DNA of 53,774 bases from Lachnospiraceae bacterium (GTDB lineage Bacteria > Bacillota > Clostridia > Lachnospirales > Lachnospiraceae). The notes under the pieces are model-generated. The model was not told where the DNA came from. It was given only the letters and a program-made list of their open reading frames with translations, and did no database searches. Position 1 is the stretch's first letter. Every line of letters begins with the position of its first letter. The stretch lies in assembly GCA_017395635.1 (NCBI GenBank), contig JAFQOE010000009.1, forward strand, positions 1 through 53,774, written 5' to 3'. Below are positions 44,201-52,005 of the stretch, piece by piece. Made by a program: the position numbers and the translations under genes.

Positions 44201-45685
44201 GTAACTGCGGTTAAAATTCTCCTCTTTCTGAGGAAAATTCTCCATTCTCGTCCTACACTCTGCAATCTTTCCAATCAGTTCTTCAATCTGTTTCTGACAG
44301 TTTTCTTCCTTCAATTCTTCCTGCTGTTTAAGTTTTTCTGTTTCCTTATACTCTGTTTCTTTTTTCTCCTGTGCGAGTTTCGTCTCTTCCAACCGCATCC
44401 GATAATGCTTCTTTAAACAAGCTCCAAGCTGTCTACGTTCCGGTTCAAGCTCCTGTTCACTGATTCTTGACACCTCTATCTTTTGTGTCAAAAACTCATA
44501 CTCTTTCCATTGCTCATCCACAGCGTTCTGCTGCTTTGCACACGTATATATGTGCAAAATTCGTTCCACATTTTGTATCTCTTCCTCCAACGCATCCATC
44601 TCATCCTGTATCATTTCCAAATTCCCACATCGAATCTTCAGTTCACCCGACAACTCATGTAGCTCCATGGATAATTTCTCATATAAAATGTGTGCAATCT
44701 CTCTTCTACAATCCTGACTCTGTTCCTCAAGGTTTGACAGCAATTCCTTCGCGCAAGTTTCTATCCGGCGCAGTTCCTGCACAAAGCATGCAATTCGATT
44801 CTCTAGTCCTAGGACATTCTTTTCTGCCTGCCGGTACAAATCCGCCTTTTCCTCCACCTCAATCATGTCCTCTTTGAATTTCAGAATGGTATCCCTGCGT
44901 TCAATTTTCGACTTATTGTCCTTATACATACGGATATACTTTTCAATAATTGTCTGAAACTCTTTCATCCGGTTCTGTTCTCGTTCCAACTTACTTTCAA
45001 TGGAGGTCAAAAACCATTTCTCAATCAGTTCTTTTTCATTTTTGCAATCGGAAAACAACTCCGACAATCCTGATTCTTTTTCATTGACCTTACGGATAAT
45101 CTTTTCCCATTCTTTATAATGAATCTGGTATTCCGATAGTTTGTCAAAATACTGTCTGGACTGGGCATAATTGTTCATATCATAATAAAAGAATTTCTTA
45201 GAGTGATCTTTTTTATAGGTCTCAAATAACTGCCTGCACGCATTGAAATTTTTCAAAACAATCTCTTTGGACGACTTTTCCACCACCGGAATATTATAAA
45301 TGTCCTGCTCACAGCGTGCAGGATACTCACTGATAAAATTAATAATTTCCAGCGGTTCTGAAGACTGTTCTTCTGATGTCTGGCTTCTACGTACCATCAT
45401 ACCGGTAAGACAGTATCCCGCCCCCTGGTCAAGCGCCCATTCCACCATAATAAATGTTGGCTTGGACGTCGTAAAATAGCTTTCAAATGGTCTATCCTTT
45501 GTCTTCCGGTACTGTTTATGTACAAATGGTGCTGTCATCATCTGCACCAAAACCGACTTTCCTCCTCCATTTCTAAGGGAAAGCAGTGTACTTTGACCAC
45601 CTAACTGAAATGTTTCATCACTTACACGAATCGAATTGTTATTATAATTCAGATTAATCAATCGAACCGCATTTATTTTACTCAT
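41285..45685 (-). CDS. jetC: Wadjet JetC, MukB/SMC-like ATPase
   Basis: This 1466-residue SMC-type motor protein has Walker A at residues 39-44 (LRNGGGKSVLVQM), a long coiled coil broken by a hinge region around 640-780, an ABC signature late in the chain (NSGGEGFLSAFVILSS) and Walker B (KVLVMDNPFAQTNA). With JetA and JetB it forms a loop-extruding complex that recognises small circular DNA; JetD then cuts it. Its ATG overlaps the jetB stop by four bases. It is last in the operon D-A-B-C and ends about 200 bases before the terminator. All head motifs are intact, so the system is probably active. Confidence 0.94.
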   Translation of the reverse strand: MSKINAVRLINLNYNNNSIRVSDETFQLGGQSTLLSLRNGGGKSVLVQMMTAPFVHKQYRKTKDRPFESYFTTSKPTFIMVEWALDQGAGYCLTGMMVRRSQTSEEQSSEPLEIINFISEYPARCEQDIYNIPVVEKSSKEIVLKNFNACRQLFETYKKDHSKKFFYYDMNNYAQSRQYFDKLSEYQIHYKEWEKIIRKVNEKESGLSELFSDCKNEKELIEKWFLTSIESKLEREQNRMKEFQTIIEKYIRMYKDNKSKIERRDTILKFKEDMIEVEEKADLYRQAEKNVLGLENRIACFVQELRRIETCAKELLSNLEEQSQDCRREIAHILYEKLSMELHELSGELKIRCGNLEMIQDEMDALEEEIQNVERILHIYTCAKQQNAVDEQWKEYEFLTQKIEVSRISEQELEPERRQLGACLKKHYRMRLEETKLAQEKKETEYKETEKLKQQEELKEENCQKQIEELIGKIAECRTRMENFPQKEENFNRSYNESFSRNILGDYAPGMLDIKKEQYEKQLKDLTRSYNQHIRQQGELAEQKKNCERNREDRQNEKKHKELQLHILQEKGKDFDEQIKERQTIMRYLQVEDSVLWNTDKLLEVAERKLSEIDRSRQTLEQEKNAIKLEWKKLTSGEVLELPQEFKELLTELELHPVYGMNWLDKNGYSVDENTELIRKQPFLPYSLILARKEMRKLESHGKEIYTSFPIPIIPREALEEVLLEEESSMLNLQGISFFMWFNEKLLDEEALRVLITQKEEDMNKVQKQIEFRAKEYEEYAERRSILKNQTLSKEGFEKNRKEQEEVQEHIDQLDKEIYGIQEEVQKLIHTMEMFEKSVATEKQEMEQCRRREVDYEQFCASYQEYLKNRKDIEHCKQEKQRYEENKRLAISSQEKYNEMLRKLERDRHSFTVCENQLKEKQMRFEGYGEPDAGKPNLTPEEIETRYEAITTQMSSRLQELEERQERTGKLLVKERNELDKLRRKYHLSESDWKMVIYNEQEEQRQEILLEDKQKKWKMKESFRIEEDKEIAVFKSKIEDKKKGIYEQCGYEEPLSKEDIHTADFDAKMNRLKYRLSELEKESKLADKRKQSIEANLTAFAEYQDFMIIEPVVWQEDFAQMDAEMLRKFGGGMRRDYREATEECKKRKDRLEAQLNKLLQKDIYHEDYYRKPLEAMVSVVEHAEFVLKQLHTTIQSYDSQMEKLEVDIALVEKEKSKIEGLLEDYVKDIHSNMAMIDNNSTITIRERQIKMLRLQIPDWEENEGLYRQRMEDFMDELTRTGIEIYERNENAADYFSSRITTKNLYDTIVGIGNIQIKLYKIEEQREYPITWAEVARNSGGEGFLSAFVILSSLLHYMRRDETDIFADKNEGKVLVMDNPFAQTNASHLLKPLMDMAKKTNTQLICLSGLGGDSIYSRFDNIYVLNLVAASLRGGMQYLRGEHTRGVDEDVMVSSQIEVYEQQSLLF

Positions 45686-46386
45686 TGTCCCAACACCTTT
45701 CTGATTCTCTGATAGTTATTCTGGTTCAGAAGATTCCAATCCATTAGATTATCCAACTTCTTCGTTGTCTTAATCATTTCATCCTCTTCCACATAGTCAA
45801 TCAGACCCTGCTCCTCTAAAAACATGAAAATTGCATGTAAAAAACCTTCTTTTGTCGTTTTCTGCCTTGTCCCTTTGTCATCCGAGCGTAACGCTTCGTA
45901 AGCTTCTAACATATTGCGAAATGCAATCCCTTTTTGATCTTCCTCTTCTTCCGTATTATTCTCCACACCTTCCTTCAGACGTTCCGATACGCAATTTTGA
46001 AGCTCACCAATCCTTATGTATTCCCTTGACTTACTACTACTTCCCTGTCCATCATAAAACTCTACAAGCAATGTTAAAATGACAAACTGTGACAGGTAAA
46101 AGTCCTTATCCGTTCCTGTTGATTTACACAATTTTCTTTTTAGTTCCACCTTCGAAAAACCTAAAAATACATTCTCTTCTTTGGGTATCAGATAAATCAC
46201 ATCTCCATACCGTTCCACACTACATTCTGCTTCTTCTGCCTGTGATTTCACCAAATTCTGAATCTGTTCTTCTTCTATGTATGCTCTATACAGCCTTTTC
46301 TCATCATCTTCTCGCAATTCATGATACTGAAGAAGATGATAAAATATCTGCTGACTAATCCTGATTTCTCCTATTTCGTATGCCAT
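45682..46386 (-). CDS. jetB: Wadjet JetB, MukE-like subunit
   Basis: This 234-residue protein lies between jetA and jetC. It has winged-helix-type segments (EIGEIRISQQIFYHLLQYHEL, LSQFVILTLLVEFYDG) and a C-terminal LIDYVEEDEMIKTTKKLDNLMDWNLL, as in MukE/DUF6063-type partners of JetC. It should clamp onto the kleisin JetA and touch DNA. It begins eight bases after the jetA stop and overlaps jetC by four bases. Assignment rests on size, position and partner genes more than on a strict motif. Confidence 0.85.
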   Translation of the reverse strand: MAYEIGEIRISQQIFYHLLQYHELREDDEKRLYRAYIEEEQIQNLVKSQAEEAECSVERYGDVIYLIPKEENVFLGFSKVELKRKLCKSTGTDKDFYLSQFVILTLLVEFYDGQGSSSKSREYIRIGELQNCVSERLKEGVENNTEEEEDQKGIAFRNMLEAYEALRSDDKGTRQKTTKEGFLHAIFMFLEEQGLIDYVEEDEMIKTTKKLDNLMDWNLLNQNNYQRIRKVLGQ

Positions 46387-46393
46387 ATCCTTA

Positions 46394-48088
46394 CTACACC
46401 TCCACCATAATTTCTACATTGGAACAACGAATCGTTTTCTGAACCCCATTATCATCACATACGTTCGAAAAAGTAATTCCTTGTTTATCCTGTGTTCTGG
46501 AAATATAGATTTTGGAAATTCCTCGTTTCTTTTCATCCTGATCCACCACATTCAGCACCATCTCATACAACTGAAATTCGAGTGTCTGTTCTGTAATATA
46601 CTCACTCTTTTCCTTGCGAAGAGTATGTAGATTGATTTCCCTGCTCTTGATTAATTCCACCATAATTTCTTTAAAAATATCAATGCTTGGAATTAATATC
46701 TCCATTCCTGTTTTTTGTATTTCTTCTGTTGTTTCCTGCTCATTCTCTTTTTTCAGAACTTGCTCTTTATCCGGTCCATTCTCTCTTTCGGCCTTTTCCT
46801 CTTCAAGTATTTCCTTTATCTCTTTCAACGTAACCGTTCCTTTCTCAAAGGCTATATCCAGAATCAGATTCAGACTCTTTTCATATTTTGCAAGTTTTTC
46901 CTGCTTCTTTCTTGCTATATCTTCCATCCAACCTTCTTCATCAAAATCAAGAATCTCTTCCTCTTCTTCCACCTTTTTCTTCCGAATCGGTCGCTGCAGT
47001 TCCATCGCCTTATTCAAGTTATACATTTTATCCGGTTCCTTATAAAACAATGGACGCAAAAATACATCCAACTGTTCCAATCCCGAAGCATCTTCCAGTA
47101 TCTTATCATACAACTCTGTCCTCAAAGAAAAGCGCTGTATCAGTGACATCTGCGCCAGTAATTCCAACTCTTTCTCATACAGAATCTTCAGGTCAAAATG
47201 AGAATTCAATATTTTCTGATGTTCGTCAATTCCCTGATTCAAGTAACTTTCTATAATTCTCAAATTATTTAGCTTTTCCTCATCTTCTTCAGACAGTTTT
47301 TTCACATTAATGTTCTGTTCTTCTAACTCCTGTGCTCGTTTTCTTACTGTTTCCCTATAATTCTTGAATTTCTGCTTTGTCGCATCAATCGTTTCCATAT
47401 TCTCTTCTAACAGCACTTTGTAATCTGCCACAGAATAATTTAATGCATTTCTACGAACACGTAGCATCGCTTCCTGAATCTTTTGCAGCTGAATCCGAAG
47501 CAGGTTAAATACATTCTTAATGTCATCCACCGCTTTGTCGTAGCTTTGCTTTTCCAAATGCAATCGAAATATAATCTCCTGTACCGTCAATTTCATATTA
47601 TTTTCAATTTCCAATGTAGATAACAACAGATTATAACCATCATCCGTCAGATAATAAGAAGTACGTTTCAAATCAGAATCCACATACACAACTTTGTTGG
47701 CAATATAACTGATATTCATGATCTTATAAGCTCTCTGCTCAAAGTCATAGCCATCAAAATACATTGCTTTTCCTTCATTGGAAAGAATCACATTAATAAT
47801 AAAATCCCCTATTTTCTTGCATTCCTCATAGGATATACTCTTATGAAAATATGTTGTATTCAAATAATCCAAAAATGCACCCACATCATCCATTGTACAA
47901 TTTTCTTCTTTTAGGGATTGTTCCATTATATAAAGCATCAGTGAGAATATCAGATTTAACTGTTCATCCACCTTCATGAATCCATAATTTTTCCATATTT
48001 GTTTCTGTGCACTATTCTGCATCAGCAATCCATACATTCCCACATGTTTCATTCGTTTCGGAAACTGCTTCAAAAATTCATACTGCAT
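46394..48088 (-). CDS. jetA: Wadjet JetA, MukF/kleisin-like subunit
   Basis: This 564-residue protein has an N-terminal helical/winged part (KRMKHVGMYGLLMQNSAQKQ), a long central helical bundle (residues 190-330) and an acidic, coiled C-terminal third. It fits the DUF5716/JetA family, the kleisin bridging the two JetC heads. A very acidic stretch near 390 (KKKVEEEEEILDFDEEG) may be the flexible linker. It starts about 15 bases after the jetD stop with GAGAGG upstream. Confidence 0.87.
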   Translation of the reverse strand: MQYEFLKQFPKRMKHVGMYGLLMQNSAQKQIWKNYGFMKVDEQLNLIFSLMLYIMEQSLKEENCTMDDVGAFLDYLNTTYFHKSISYEECKKIGDFIINVILSNEGKAMYFDGYDFEQRAYKIMNISYIANKVVYVDSDLKRTSYYLTDDGYNLLLSTLEIENNMKLTVQEIIFRLHLEKQSYDKAVDDIKNVFNLLRIQLQKIQEAMLRVRRNALNYSVADYKVLLEENMETIDATKQKFKNYRETVRKRAQELEEQNINVKKLSEEDEEKLNNLRIIESYLNQGIDEHQKILNSHFDLKILYEKELELLAQMSLIQRFSLRTELYDKILEDASGLEQLDVFLRPLFYKEPDKMYNLNKAMELQRPIRKKKVEEEEEILDFDEEGWMEDIARKKQEKLAKYEKSLNLILDIAFEKGTVTLKEIKEILEEEKAERENGPDKEQVLKKENEQETTEEIQKTGMEILIPSIDIFKEIMVELIKSREINLHTLRKEKSEYITEQTLEFQLYEMVLNVVDQDEKKRGISKIYISRTQDKQGITFSNVCDDNGVQKTIRCSNVEIMVEV

Positions 48089-48103
48089 TTTTTCAATACC
48101 TCT

Positions 48104-49090
48104 CTAAAAGTCTGTTATGGATAGGATTTCCTGTGGTATATATCTTCCTGAATTTAACAATTGCTGCATTTTTACCATCTGCTCTTTTGAAAAGGAATCC
48201 CAAAATAATGTACCTATATTCTGATTCTGTCCCGTTTTCATTGGAGGAAGATTCTCTTCTCCTATCGTTATTGCTTTTTCGAGCATTCTCAAATAACCTT
48301 GACAAAATGGCTTTATTTCACATTCTTTGTCATAGGTAGCAGCAAGGTTTTCATATATCAAAATCCCCTCATAATCCATATCACCCAAATAATATATAAC
48401 ATTGTTCCGTTCCCTCATATAAGGTTCTGCACACAATGAAAAATCCCGAAACGCCCGAAGAATTCCTTTACCTGCTCCATATATCAGAGTTCCAATTGTC
48501 ACTCCTAATATCGCATCATTGCCAGACAACAACGCTTTTCTCATGCTGTAAAAAGTATCTTTGTTCTCCAAAATCAGCATATTCTGTGGCGTTATTCTTG
48601 TATGCGTGTAATATGCAAGCGGTTCGGTCGTCTCATACATATTCAATTCTTCCAATGTAATTCCACATCTTTTCAATATCTTATTGCCCGGTCCTTCTTT
48701 CAGAAATTTCTCCCGATGCCAGATATCAAAACTTCTCTCATTCATGGATTTTGTAATTGCGAGTTCACTACGATTCGTCTTCAGATACTGATTCAAAAGC
48801 AACAGCCACGGTCTGTCTTCTTGATATTGCGAAATATGCTTCATATAATAGTCCGTGGAAATAGATGGTACATATGAATATAATAATTCCTCTACTAATT
48901 GCGAATTATCTTCCGATTTCTCGATTATCCAGTATTCCTTGTATAGTGCCGGTTTCTTACCATTCTTTCCAGATGCCAGAACCGGCTTTATTGTCTCTTC
49001 CTTAATAAGGGATATCACTTTATCATGCAATGCTTGATAATCTTTTAGTCTATATTTTGTTTCTATTCCATCTAAACTGATACGTTTCAT
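48104..49090 (-). CDS. jetD: Wadjet JetD, TOPRIM nuclease
   Basis: This 328-residue protein is first in the operon. The C-terminal half is a TOPRIM-type domain related to topoisomerase VI/Spo11 A subunits (DUF2220): E175 in LILENKDTF and the DxD pair D237/D239 in YYLGDMDYEGI are the metal-binding residues. The N-terminal half is a DNA-binding helical domain. JetD is the nuclease that cleaves the DNA held by JetABC. GGGAGACAAACT precedes the ATG. Starting with jetD differs from the jetA-B-C-D order of the best-studied type I systems. Confidence 0.9.
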   Translation of the reverse strand: MKRISLDGIETKYRLKDYQALHDKVISLIKEETIKPVLASGKNGKKPALYKEYWIIEKSEDNSQLVEELLYSYVPSISTDYYMKHISQYQEDRPWLLLLNQYLKTNRSELAITKSMNERSFDIWHREKFLKEGPGNKILKRCGITLEELNMYETTEPLAYYTHTRITPQNMLILENKDTFYSMRKALLSGNDAILGVTIGTLIYGAGKGILRAFRDFSLCAEPYMRERNNVIYYLGDMDYEGILIYENLAATYDKECEIKPFCQGYLRMLEKAITIGEENLPPMKTGQNQNIGTLFWDSFSKEQMVKMQQLLNSGRYIPQEILSITDF

Positions 49091-49132
49091 AGTTTGTCTC
49101 CCTATACCGTTTCAAATAAAGCTATCTTGATT

Positions 49133-49174
49133 CTGTTCTGGTTATAATAATACTCTTTATATTGTAGGATAAAA
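49133..49174. repeat. Direct repeat, right copy, flanking Wadjet
   Basis: This is the second copy of the 31-bp identical (42-bp with two differences) sequence at 41067-41108. It lies 42 bases upstream of the jetD start and four bases from the Fic stop. Only one half of the terminator hairpin found at the left copy is present here. Confidence 0.9.
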
Positions 49175-49178
49175 CTCT

Positions 49179-49712
49179 CTAGTGGAAACGATATTTTCCC
49201 TTTCCTTTCCCGGCCACAGGTGTAATCACATTACTATCCACCAAAAGTTTAATTAACTTAGATGCACCCGAAGTTTTTAATCCAGTGATATCTTTTACCA
49301 TCGTTCTTCCAAAACAAACATCTTTCCCGCACTTTAAAAATATATTTAATGCATGATTTACCGTCTTATCAGTAACCTTACTTGAAGATGATAATAATTT
49401 CTGTCGAATGTCCACTTTTGCGTCTTCAATGTCCACTTTTGCGTCTTCAATGTCCACTTTTATATCAAAGATTCCACTAATATGCATAGAACGATTATGA
49501 AGCTCATTTTTCTCATCCAACAACAAATTTCTTAAAAATAATTCCAAGTACTCTGTCGTCTCATGGATACCATTTTTCAAATCGTTATAATTAGCTCTAA
49601 CAAGTGCATTTCTAAAATACCATGCATTTTCTGCAAAAATATCATTAGTTGTATCAAATCCAAGTGTTCTTAAGTATTTAATAAAAAATACAGCTGTGGT
49701 TCTTGTATTTCC
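49179..49712 (-). pseudogene. Fic-family protein, truncated
   Basis: From 49712 the frame reads GNTRTTAVFFIKYLRTLG, then FAENAWYFRNALVRANYNDL, then EYLELFLRNLLLDEKNELHNR and a C-terminal winged helix. GNTRTT is the second half of the Fic active-site motif (HPFxxGNxRxx), and a stop codon lies immediately upstream. The Fic catalytic His and the N-terminal two thirds are therefore missing. A TTG at 49580 could start a 133-residue remnant. Near its middle a 21-bp unit is repeated (49408-49461), giving KVDIEDAKVDIEDAKVDI. It is a broken AMP-transferase gene whose 3' end also survives as copies near 39.8 and 40.7 kb. Confidence 0.8.
49408..49461. repeat. 21-bp tandem repeat inside the Fic remnant
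   Basis: ATGTCCACTTTTGCGTCTTC followed by A repeats at 49408 and 49429 with a partial third copy at 49450. The unit keeps the reading frame (KVDIEDA). Confidence 0.9.
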
Positions 49713-49802
49713 TTATCTATAAACTATTTTGTTTATACACATATATTTTATTATACAACTGCTTGATAGGATTATACAAGTCGAGAGTTTGAATAAAATA
49801 TA

Positions 49803-49832
49803 AAAGAGCCGAATTGCTCCGACTCTCTCAAG
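49803..49832 (-). terminator. Terminator of the RNA ligase operon
   Basis: On the minus strand AGAGTCG ... CGGCTCT (one G-U pair) is followed by TTTTATATTT. It lies about 30 bases beyond the phosphoesterase stub. Confidence 0.6.
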
Positions 49833-49860
49833 CATACATCCGCAAACATATACCCAATTA

Positions 49861-49988
49861 CTATCTATGATATACACCTTCTACTGTTTGATGTGTATGC
49901 CCATATAACAAAATGCTACCTCTATGCTGACCATTCCACATCATAATTGGATAATGACTTAGCACTACCTTATAATTCTTTCCTTTCA
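49861..49988 (-). pseudogene. Calcineurin-like phosphoesterase C-terminal stub
   Basis: A 42-residue frame reads KNYKVVLSHYPIMMWNGQH, then SILLYGHTHQTVEG and stops. SHYP and GHTH are the last metal-binding motifs of calcineurin-like phosphoesterases; the first two thirds of the enzyme are missing. It begins at the stop codon of the RNA ligase gene. RNA ligases are often paired with phosphoesterases or kinases in repair operons, so an intact pair probably once stood here (inference). Confidence 0.7.
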
Positions 49989-50912
49989 CAACCCTAATTT
50001 TTTCTTTATTATTTCCATTGTAACTTTATTGCACAGCTTTCCGCCATGTTCTCCAGCCTTTTGTAAAATTTCCATTTCTTCTTTAATGCAATCTTCATAT
50101 ACCCTTCTCGGCAAATTTCTTGCTACCATTTTCATATCTTCCAAACTAAATTGTTCTGGTATGATACCTTCATCAATCAACTTGTGAAACATTTTCATCA
50201 CTCTTGCTTCGGTTACAACCATTCGTATATATTCTTCCGCCACTTGCTTTTCTTTTATCTTATTAGGGTCTTCTAATTTTTGTCTGTGATTTCGTTTCTG
50301 TGTTTCTTTAAATGACGGATTCACATACTTGAGAATATGCGGACCTCGATTTTCTTCTAACGCAGTCTGGTTCTTAATTACAATTCCTTCCTGCTGTTCT
50401 CCATAAGCAGGGGCATTTGCAAAACTGATACAATGTTCCCAACTTACAAACTCTCCATAATATAATTCATGCGCATATTCCAATCCAAACTCTTCGGCAA
50501 ATTCTTTTACAAAACCTTGTGGTAACCACTGACCTGTTTTCGTATCATATACACTAAACAAATACCATTTATTATAGTTATTTTCATCATAAATGACCGA
50601 ATGTTTTACAAGCCATTCTCCAAAGAAAATATACTCCGGATATTTCGCAAAGAGTTCTTTGTCCATCATCTGAACAAATGGCAAAAATCCTCTTAACTGA
50701 TTACTAAAATCAAGCTCATTTCTACTACTGAAACATCGTAATCTATCTTCCTGCGAATCATAGTAAATGCTAGAATTGGCTCCATCTATTTTTTCAGTGA
50801 TACTAATAATATCTCCCGGTTTAAATGCATCTGTATTCTTAGGTAATGTCAATGTGTCATCAACTATTACATCTGTTTCTCTAACCTTCTGTATTTCAAT
50901 ATAATGCTTCAT
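49986..50912 (-). CDS. RNA ligase (Rnl2-like family)
   Basis: This 308-residue protein has the nucleotidyltransferase motifs of ATP-dependent RNA ligases: motif I EKIDGANSSI with K41 as the AMP acceptor, motif III FFGEWLVKH (E99), motif IV QEGIVIKN (E175, K180) and motif V ILKYV (K195). A helical C-terminal domain follows (residues 205-308). It should seal RNA breaks, for example after tRNA cleavage by toxins or phage nucleases. The ATG at 50912 is about ten bases after AAGGAG; an ATG at 50957 overlapping the stop of the small upstream ORF has no ribosome site. It is probably controlled by the divergent XRE regulator. Confidence 0.9.
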   Translation of the reverse strand: MKHYIEIQKVRETDVIVDDTLTLPKNTDAFKPGDIISITEKIDGANSSIYYDSQEDRLRCFSSRNELDFSNQLRGFLPFVQMMDKELFAKYPEYIFFGEWLVKHSVIYDENNYNKWYLFSVYDTKTGQWLPQGFVKEFAEEFGLEYAHELYYGEFVSWEHCISFANAPAYGEQQEGIVIKNQTALEENRGPHILKYVNPSFKETQKRNHRQKLEDPNKIKEKQVAEEYIRMVVTEARVMKMFHKLIDEGIIPEQFSLEDMKMVARNLPRRVYEDCIKEEMEILQKAGEHGGKLCNKVTMEIIKKKLGL

Positions 50913-50956
50913 TTCTTCATCACTCCTTTTCTCTATATTGCTCTGATTAATAACCA

Positions 50957-51094
50957 TCAATTGTCTGATTGGGCTCGCTCCTGTTCTTCAACAAGCCTAT
51001 CAAACAATGCTACAATCTGGGTAGCTGCATCTCGAGCAATATCCTCTGCACTTCTATCTTCCATATCAACACTTAGCACATAAATATCATTCAT
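50957..51094 (-). CDS. 45-residue ORF ahead of the RNA ligase
   Basis: The ORF reads MNDIYVLSVDMEDRSAEDI, then ARDAATQIVALFDRLVEEQ and ERAQSDN. It is acidic and helical with no membrane segment. GAAGGTG precedes the ATG. It lies between the ligase and the XRE operators, as first gene of the minus-strand operon, so it may be a small regulator or partner. I do not recognise it. Confidence 0.5.
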   Translation of the reverse strand: MNDIYVLSVDMEDRSAEDIARDAATQIVALFDRLVEEQERAQSDN

Positions 51095-51114
51095 ACCATT
51101 ACACCTTCTTTCTC

Positions 51115-51185
51115 TTGATTATTCAACTATCTGATAGTATAATATAACCGTCGGTTATTACATAATATAATAACCAATGGTTATT
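51115..51185 (+). promoter_or_regulatory. XRE promoter with two perfect operators
   Basis: TTGATT (51115-51120), 17 bases, TATAAT (51138-51143) form a good promoter. Palindrome ATAACCGTCGGTTAT (51144-51158) abuts the -10, and AATAACCAATGGTTATT (51169-51185) overlaps the leader. Both share TAACC-N3-GGTTA; centres are 26 bp apart. They sit between the divergent XRE and small ORF/ligase genes and so probably control both. Confidence 0.78.
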
Positions 51186-51204
51186 GTCAAAGGGAGGATT
51201 TTTT

Positions 51205-51552
51205 ATGCATTTTGTTCCTGAACGACTCATTTCATTAAGACAATCATTAGGGATTAACAAGGCAGAAGCTGCCCGCAGATTAAATATGTCCGCTATGGGA
51301 TATGGACGATACGAGAATGGTGACCGAGAACCATCCTATCAAACAGTGAGTTTTATAGCCCAGACTTTCCATAGTTCTGTAGACTATTTGTATGGAATAT
51401 CTAATGATAAGGATGCTACTATTTTAACCATATCAAAGGATGAAGAACCGGAATTATTTGTATTGGTTCAATCGGCAAGAAATGATAGAAAGTTACTGGA
51501 AAGATTGTTGGCGTATGCGGAGAAAGCAAATAAGAACTCAGAAAACAAATAA
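51205..51552 (+). CDS. XRE-family transcriptional regulator
   Basis: This 115-residue protein has an N-terminal helix-turn-helix (ERLISLRQSLGINKAEAARRLNMSAMGYGRYENGDREPSY pattern: Q/A-rich turn, YGRYENG recognition end) and FIAQTFHSSVDYLYG closing the domain. The acidic C-terminal helix probably dimerises. The ATG at 51205 follows GGGAGG; an upstream TTG has none. It likely represses itself and the RNA ligase operon through the two TAACC-N3-GGTTA sites. Confidence 0.9.
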   Translation: MHFVPERLISLRQSLGINKAEAARRLNMSAMGYGRYENGDREPSYQTVSFIAQTFHSSVDYLYGISNDKDATILTISKDEEPELFVLVQSARNDRKLLERLLAYAEKANKNSENK

Positions 51553-51640
51553 TTTTTAGTACCAAAGTAGTACCATTAAACAGGAAATTTACAGGAATTT
51601 ATCATTCAGTTAGAAATAATTTATTGCATGAAACAAAGAC

Positions 51641-51679
51641 AAATAGGGAGAATGTCGAGTGACGTTCTCCCTATTTTCC
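51641..51679. terminator. Convergent terminator
   Basis: AAATAGGGAGAA-GTC pairs with GAC-GTTCTCCCTATTTT around a four-base loop, about 90 bases beyond the XRE stop. Confidence 0.9.
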
Positions 51680-51742
51680 TTCCAACCAAGAAGCCGGTTG
51701 GTATTACTCGAACTCAACAAACCATATGAAACGTACCCCAAA

Positions 51743-51949
51743 TTACAGCACTCTCCAATATCCATTCTTGTTAGAACCTACTCGCTCAATATAACCGTTC
51801 TCTCTCAGGAATGCGACATTGTTCTGAATCGCAGTTTTTCCAATTCCAATTACAGACATCAACTGCGGCTGTGTAATATTGGGATTGTTCCGAATTTCTT
51901 CCATAATTCGTTGTCTGGTAGGATTTAACTTTTTAGTTTTATCCCCCAC
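51743..51949 (-). CDS. Winged-helix fragment of an AlbA_2/AAA-4-type protein
   Basis: This 68-residue frame with a GTG start reads GDKTKKLNPTRQRIMEEI, NPNITQPQLMSVIGIGKTAIQNN and a final VGSNKNGYWRVL. This is the C-terminal winged helix of large AlbA_2 (RecG-like putative ATP-binding) proteins, which commonly carry VGDK/VVDK repeats just before it. Only that end remains. A TATAAT lies within the hairpin loop just upstream, so a stand-alone DNA-binding protein could be made. It is more likely a remnant. Confidence 0.55.
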   Translation of the reverse strand: MGDKTKKLNPTRQRIMEEIRNNPNITQPQLMSVIGIGKTAIQNNVAFLRENGYIERVGSNKNGYWRVL

Positions 51950-51975
51950 CTTTATTATAGCACAGGTGGGGGATA
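51940..51975. repeat. 12-bp perfect inverted repeat around a -10 box
   Basis: TATCCCCCACCT (51940-51951) and AGGTGGGGGATA (51964-51975) flank TTATTATAGCAC. Both arms encode Val-Gly-Asp-Lys units (GTGGGGGATAAA) but on opposite strands; a further GTGGGGGATAAA follows at 51979. Confidence 0.85.
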
Positions 51976-52005
51976 AAGTGGGGGATAAAATATTATTTCA
52001 CAACT

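Noticed and set aside
41067..49174. The direct repeats as IS or integrase-type attachment sites
   Set aside because: No transposase, recombinase or tRNA gene is in or beside the block, so the mechanism cannot be assigned.
49408..49461. Tandem repeats as a CRISPR array
   Set aside because: The units are directly adjacent with no spacers and keep a reading frame; no cas genes are present.
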